A stretch of 64,000 bases of DNA from UBA1181 sp963626555 (GTDB lineage: Bacteria; Bacteroidota; Bacteroidia; Bacteroidales; Paludibacteraceae), in assembly GCA_963626555.1 (NCBI GenBank), contig CAVFXQ010000005.1:13681-77680 (forward strand). The letters are read 5' to 3'. Made by a program: the position numbers and the translations under genes. The number at the start of each line of letters is the position of its first letter. Within the stretch, counting starts at the first letter, position 1. The notes beneath the pieces were generated by a model. The model was not told the DNA's origin. It was given only the letters and a program-made list of their open reading frames with translations, and did no database searches. Shown in pieces: positions 61,053-64,000 of the stretch.

Positions 61053-62438
61053 TTATTTATTTTTCGTAATAAGAGCCAAAAACTCAGCCTCTGCACAAAT
61101 CTTGTCACCGACAATCGCATATCCCTTCATTGACGCACATCCACGACGAACGTCCGTGGTCAAATCTAATTTGAAGATAACCGTATCTCCAGGAACCACC
61201 TTATGTCGGAATTTCACATTATTAATACTCAAGAAATAAGTTGAATATTTTTCTGGTTCATCTACCGTGTTCAACACTAATATACCACCTGTCTGTGCCA
61301 TCGCCTCCACCAAAAGGACACCTGGCATAACAGGTTCTTGAGGAAAGTGTCCACAAAAAAACGATTCATTGCCCGATACACTCTTCACTCCAACAACTCC
61401 ACGTTCCTTCAATTCGATAATCTTATCAATCATCAACATTGGCCAACGATGAGGAAGGAGTTGACGAATTCTATTGACATCCATCAATGGCTCAGCGGTC
61501 GGGTCATACACAGGGAAAAGTATCTCCTGCTTCTTTAACTTCTTAAACACCTTTTTAGCGAAATCGGTGTTGACTGTGTGTCCTGGACATGTTGCAATGA
61601 TATGTCCCTTGATAGGCTTACCAATCAATGCTAAATCTCCAATCACATCCAACAATTTGTGGCGTGCAGGCTCATTGTTGAAAGTCAGAGGTCGTCTTTG
61701 CAAATAGCCAAGGTCTGAAACTTGAATGCTTGGCATTCCAAGCAGAGATGTCAAATTATCAATTTGGGCCTGCTCCATTGGTTGATCATAAATAACGATA
61801 GCATTATCCAAATCGCCACCCTTGATCAAATTATTCTTTAATAAGACTTCTATCTCGCGAACAAAAACAAACGTTCTACTTGCCGCTATCTCTTTCTTAT
61901 AATCGCTTAACGAAAATAACTGGGCATATTGATTAGACAAGATAGGAGAAGGATACGACACCAAAACACTTACCTGAAAATCATCGCTTGGCAAGATTTG
62001 GAAAGTCGAAACGCCATCAGCCGACTTGTACTCCAATTTCTTTGTAACAACAAAATATTCGCGCTCTGCCTTTTGCTCTTCCAGCCCCACCTTCTCTATT
62101 TCCTCAACATAACAGATCGCGCTACCGTCTAAAATTGGCACTTCAGGTTGGTTGACTTGAATCAGACAGTTGTCTACCTGCATCGCATACAAGGCAGACA
62201 TAATATGCTCGATAGTACTTACTTTTGCATCTCCATCTGCGATCACCGTACCTCTTGAAGTTTCAACAACATTTTCAGCCAAAGCAGCTACAACAGGCTG
62301 CCCTTCCAAGTCAACACGTTGAAATTTGATTCCATGGTTCTCTGGAGCTGGATTAAACGTAACATCAATGTTCAAACCTGTATGCAATCCCTTGCCGGAA
62401 AGCGAAAAGGCACTTTTTAGCGTATTTTGTTTAGGCAT
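61053..62438 (-). CDS. lpxC-fabZ: Bifunctional UDP-3-O-acyl-N-acetylglucosamine deacetylase / 3-hydroxyacyl-ACP dehydratase
   Basis: A fusion of two lipid enzymes known from Bacteroidetes. Residues about 1-300 are LpxC, the committed zinc deacetylase of lipid A synthesis: zinc His in STIEHIMSALYAM and in RHKLLDVIGDLAL, with the Asp of the latter. Residues about 315-461 are FabZ: HRWPMLMIDKIIEL, GHFPQEPVMPGVLLVEAMAQ (catalytic His and Glu). Fusing them couples fatty-acid dehydration to lipid A synthesis. It lies 3 bp after lpxD. Confidence 0.97.
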   Translation of the reverse strand: MPKQNTLKSAFSLSGKGLHTGLNIDVTFNPAPENHGIKFQRVDLEGQPVVAALAENVVETSRGTVIADGDAKVSTIEHIMSALYAMQVDNCLIQVNQPEVPILDGSAICYVEEIEKVGLEEQKAEREYFVVTKKLEYKSADGVSTFQILPSDDFQVSVLVSYPSPILSNQYAQLFSLSDYKKEIAASRTFVFVREIEVLLKNNLIKGGDLDNAIVIYDQPMEQAQIDNLTSLLGMPSIQVSDLGYLQRRPLTFNNEPARHKLLDVIGDLALIGKPIKGHIIATCPGHTVNTDFAKKVFKKLKKQEILFPVYDPTAEPLMDVNRIRQLLPHRWPMLMIDKIIELKERGVVGVKSVSGNESFFCGHFPQEPVMPGVLLVEAMAQTGGILVLNTVDEPEKYSTYFLSINNVKFRHKVVPGDTVIFKLDLTTDVRRGCASMKGYAIVGDKICAEAEFLALITKNK

Positions 62439-62441
62439 ATC

Positions 62442-63497
62442 TTATTTACTTAAATCATTCAACTTCTGTTGTAACTCTGCCACTTGTTTTTGCAAGTCAA
62501 ATAATGACTGACGATATTCTGGGAAATTTCGGAAGCAGACGTACGACTTACGGAACTTCATTGCATCCATAAATGGTGTACCAAAGAAAACCTTATTGGG
62601 TTCTTCTATATTTTTAGTAACACCTGACTGCGCCTCAAGAATGGTTCCGTCTGCAATTTTCAAATGCCCAGAGATACCTGTCTGACCTCCAAGCATACAA
62701 TGTTTTCCGACTTTCGTCGAGCCTGCAATACCAGACTGAGCAGCCATCACCGTGTCAGCACCAACCTCAACATTATGGGCTATTTGTATCAAATTATCCA
62801 ATTTAACACCCTTACCCACAACCGTTGCTCCCATCGTAGAGCGATCGACGGTAGTATTAGCACCTATCTCAACATTATCTTCCAAAATAACAATACCTAT
62901 CTGAGGTATCTTCTCATAGTGTCCGTCAGGAGTCGGAGCAAATCCGAAACCATCACCTCCGATGACACAACCTGCATGAAGAATACAATTGTTACCAATG
63001 ACACACTCTTTATAAATGCGAACCCCAGGATATATTGTTACATTGTCGCCTATCTTCACATTGTCGCCTATATAAACTTGAGGATAGATTTGGACATTGT
63101 TACCCAACTTTGCACCATCTTCAATAACGGCGTACGCACCGATATATGGATTTTCGCCAACCGTAGCCTTATCAGAAACAAAGGACAAAGGAGAAACACC
63201 ACTCTTTTTGGGCTTGAAACTATCGACTAACTGAAGCAAAGAAGCTAAAGCATCGTATGAATTCGACACTTTAACAAGGGTAGCCGCAATCTCATGTTCA
63301 GGCTCAAAATCATTATTCACCAAGACGACACTCGCCTTGGTAGTGTAGATATACTCAGTATATTTTTTATTTGAGAGAAAAGTAAGCGTTCCTGGTTCAC
63401 CTGACTCAATCTTAGAGAAATTGGAGACCTTAACATTAGGGTCACCAACAACATTACCTTTAAGGTAATCCGCTATCTGTTGTGCAGAAAATTCCAT
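62442..63497 (-). CDS. lpxD: UDP-3-O-(3-hydroxyacyl)glucosamine N-acyltransferase
   Basis: Third lipid A enzyme; adds the N-linked 3-hydroxyacyl chain. The 351-residue product starts MEFSAQQIADYLKG at 63497. The frame runs back to 63557 but the extra 20 residues (with CKKYRG) do not fit the family and include the -7 element. It has the uridine-binding N-terminal domain (LTFLSNKKYTEYIYTT) and hexapeptide beta-helix with catalytic His in LIQIAHNVEVG. The C-terminal helix ends QKQVAELQQKLND. It heads the lpxD-lpxC/fabZ-lpxA run. Confidence 0.97.
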   Translation of the reverse strand: MEFSAQQIADYLKGNVVGDPNVKVSNFSKIESGEPGTLTFLSNKKYTEYIYTTKASVVLVNNDFEPEHEIAATLVKVSNSYDALASLLQLVDSFKPKKSGVSPLSFVSDKATVGENPYIGAYAVIEDGAKLGNNVQIYPQVYIGDNVKIGDNVTIYPGVRIYKECVIGNNCILHAGCVIGGDGFGFAPTPDGHYEKIPQIGIVILEDNVEIGANTTVDRSTMGATVVGKGVKLDNLIQIAHNVEVGADTVMAAQSGIAGSTKVGKHCMLGGQTGISGHLKIADGTILEAQSGVTKNIEEPNKVFFGTPFMDAMKFRKSYVCFRNFPEYRQSLFDLQKQVAELQQKLNDLSK

Positions 63498-63513
63498 ACC
63501 ACGATATTTTTTA

Positions 63514-63521
63514 CAAAAATA
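63514..63521 (-). promoter_or_regulatory. Candidate -7 element of lpxD
   Basis: TATTTTTG on the minus strand matches TAnnTTTG and ends 16 bp before the start at 63497. No TTTG partner is seen at the right distance. Confidence 0.45.
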
Positions 63522-63630
63522 GAGAATTTCGCCTATTTCTAAAAATACTATTCCCATAATCTTTCGTGATTATCACAGATAATTGGTATTTTTATGGTCA
63601 GACAAAAGTAAACGAAGATAAAATACAAAT

Positions 63631-64000
63631 ATGGCAAATTATTCTTCAGGGCAAAGAATATCAGTTCGTGGCGAGGAATTTCTCATCACAGGCATTGAGC
63701 CCGACGTGAACGGCAACTACCTGCTTAGTGTTGTGGGCATTAGCGAGCTTGTGAAAAATCATCGTTTCATATTTGATACGAGCATTGACAAAAATATTGA
63801 CATCGTGAGTCCTGCCAATACCGTCCTTGTGGCCGACACCGACCCTCGCTGGCGCAAGACGCGTCTGCTCATCGAGACGGCTATTCGCAACAACGCCTTC
63901 TGCTCACAGAAGATCACTGTGGCACAGGGAGGCGCATACGACATTGCAGCGTATCAGATGGAACCGACACTCAAAGCCCTTGAGTTGCCGCGTCCCCGTC
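63631..64000 (+). CDS. SNF2-like helicase, N-terminal part (3' end outside window)
   Basis: Open from the ATG at 63631 to the window end, 123 codons without a stop. The start GQRISVRGEEFLITGIEPD, then VVGISELVKNHRFIFDTSI, NTVLVADTDPRWRKT and LKALELPRPR, matches the region just before the Walker A motif in SNF2-family helicases of the DrmD/HepA-like type. The ATPase motifs lie beyond the window. Its G+C is clearly higher than that of the genes to its left, and it is divergent from the lpx genes, so recent transfer is likely. A phage-defence role (for example DISARM-like) is possible but cannot be shown here. Confidence 0.7.
   Translation, partial: MANYSSGQRISVRGEEFLITGIEPDVNGNYLLSVVGISELVKNHRFIFDTSIDKNIDIVSPANTVLVADTDPRWRKTRLLIETAIRNNAFCSQKITVAQGGAYDIAAYQMEPTLKALELPRPR

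Noticed and set aside
1..64000. Insertion sequences or prophage
   Set aside because: No transposase, integrase or phage structural gene was recognised on either strand.

Overview
The window looks like a chromosomal segment of a Bacteroidetes bacterium, most likely order Bacteroidales. The DNA is AT-rich. Several upstream regions carry the Bacteroidetes sigma-factor signature (TTTG, about 19-21 nt, then TAnnTTTG). The gene set is typical of the group: a fused lpxC-fabZ gene, type III glutamine synthetase, a six-gene Na+-pumping NADH:quinone reductase (nqr) operon, menaquinone synthesis, a one-protein hybrid two-component regulator, a GSCFA protein, DUF4491 and MtaB. There is no rRNA, CRISPR array, transposase or prophage. 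One tRNA gene (Arg, ACG) is present. Most genes sit in tight co-directional runs.

Layout. 1-729: 3' part of a cytosine-5 DNA methyltransferase. 0.8-5.2 kb (minus): HtrA-type protease and alaS. 5.3-9.0 kb (plus): M23 peptidase, GSCFA protein, mtaB, small winged-helix protein. 9.2-9.25 kb: short array of CTGTTTGT repeats. 9.3-17.5 kb (minus): a compact seven-gene cluster which reads, in transcription order, PqqD-like protein, ATP-grasp ligase, PLP-dependent decarboxylase, urea-transporter/M23 fusion, outer-membrane beta-barrel, TPR protein, WYL regulator. It resembles an undescribed carrier-peptide or cell-envelope modification pathway and is the best candidate for a new system here. 17.6-24.2 kb (minus): hybrid two-component regulator, ApbE flavin transferase, outer-membrane barrel. 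24.4-28.5 kb (plus): a lone 1349-residue AlbA_2/Schlafen-like protein. 28.6-28.8 kb: tRNA-Arg with its own promoter and terminator. 28.9-33.9 kb (minus): TonB C-terminal-like protein, rsmE, folD, ffh, a small exported protein and an mscS channel.

34.0-41.9 kb (plus): a steroid 5-alpha-reductase-like protein and an Old Yellow Enzyme, then menF, an adenine-N6 DNA methyltransferase lodged inside the men run, menD, menB and menC. 42.0-46.3 kb (minus): two glycoside hydrolases (GHL10, GH5), mtgA and a YhcH-type protein. 46.4-50.5 kb (minus): glnN, a SpoU-type RNA methyltransferase, a sirtuin and a coiled-coil membrane protein. 50.6 kb (plus): a vsr mismatch endonuclease. 51.1-54.1 kb (minus): an exported unknown, DUF4491, a nucleotide-sugar-type SDR and a GT2 glycosyltransferase. 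54.2-60.2 kb (minus): nqrABCDEF. 60.3-63.5 kb (minus): lpxD, lpxC-fabZ, lpxA. 63.6-64.0 kb (plus): the first 123 codons of a SNF2-like helicase, visibly richer in G+C than the rest.

How they fit together: Nqr reduces quinone, menFDBC makes the menaquinone it reduces, and ApbE attaches the FMN groups that NqrB and NqrC need. LpxD/LpxC/LpxA, MtgA and the M23 proteins build or trim the envelope. Three DNA-modification genes (dcm fragment, D12 methylase, vsr) and the helicase start at the right edge are the accessory, probably mobile, part.
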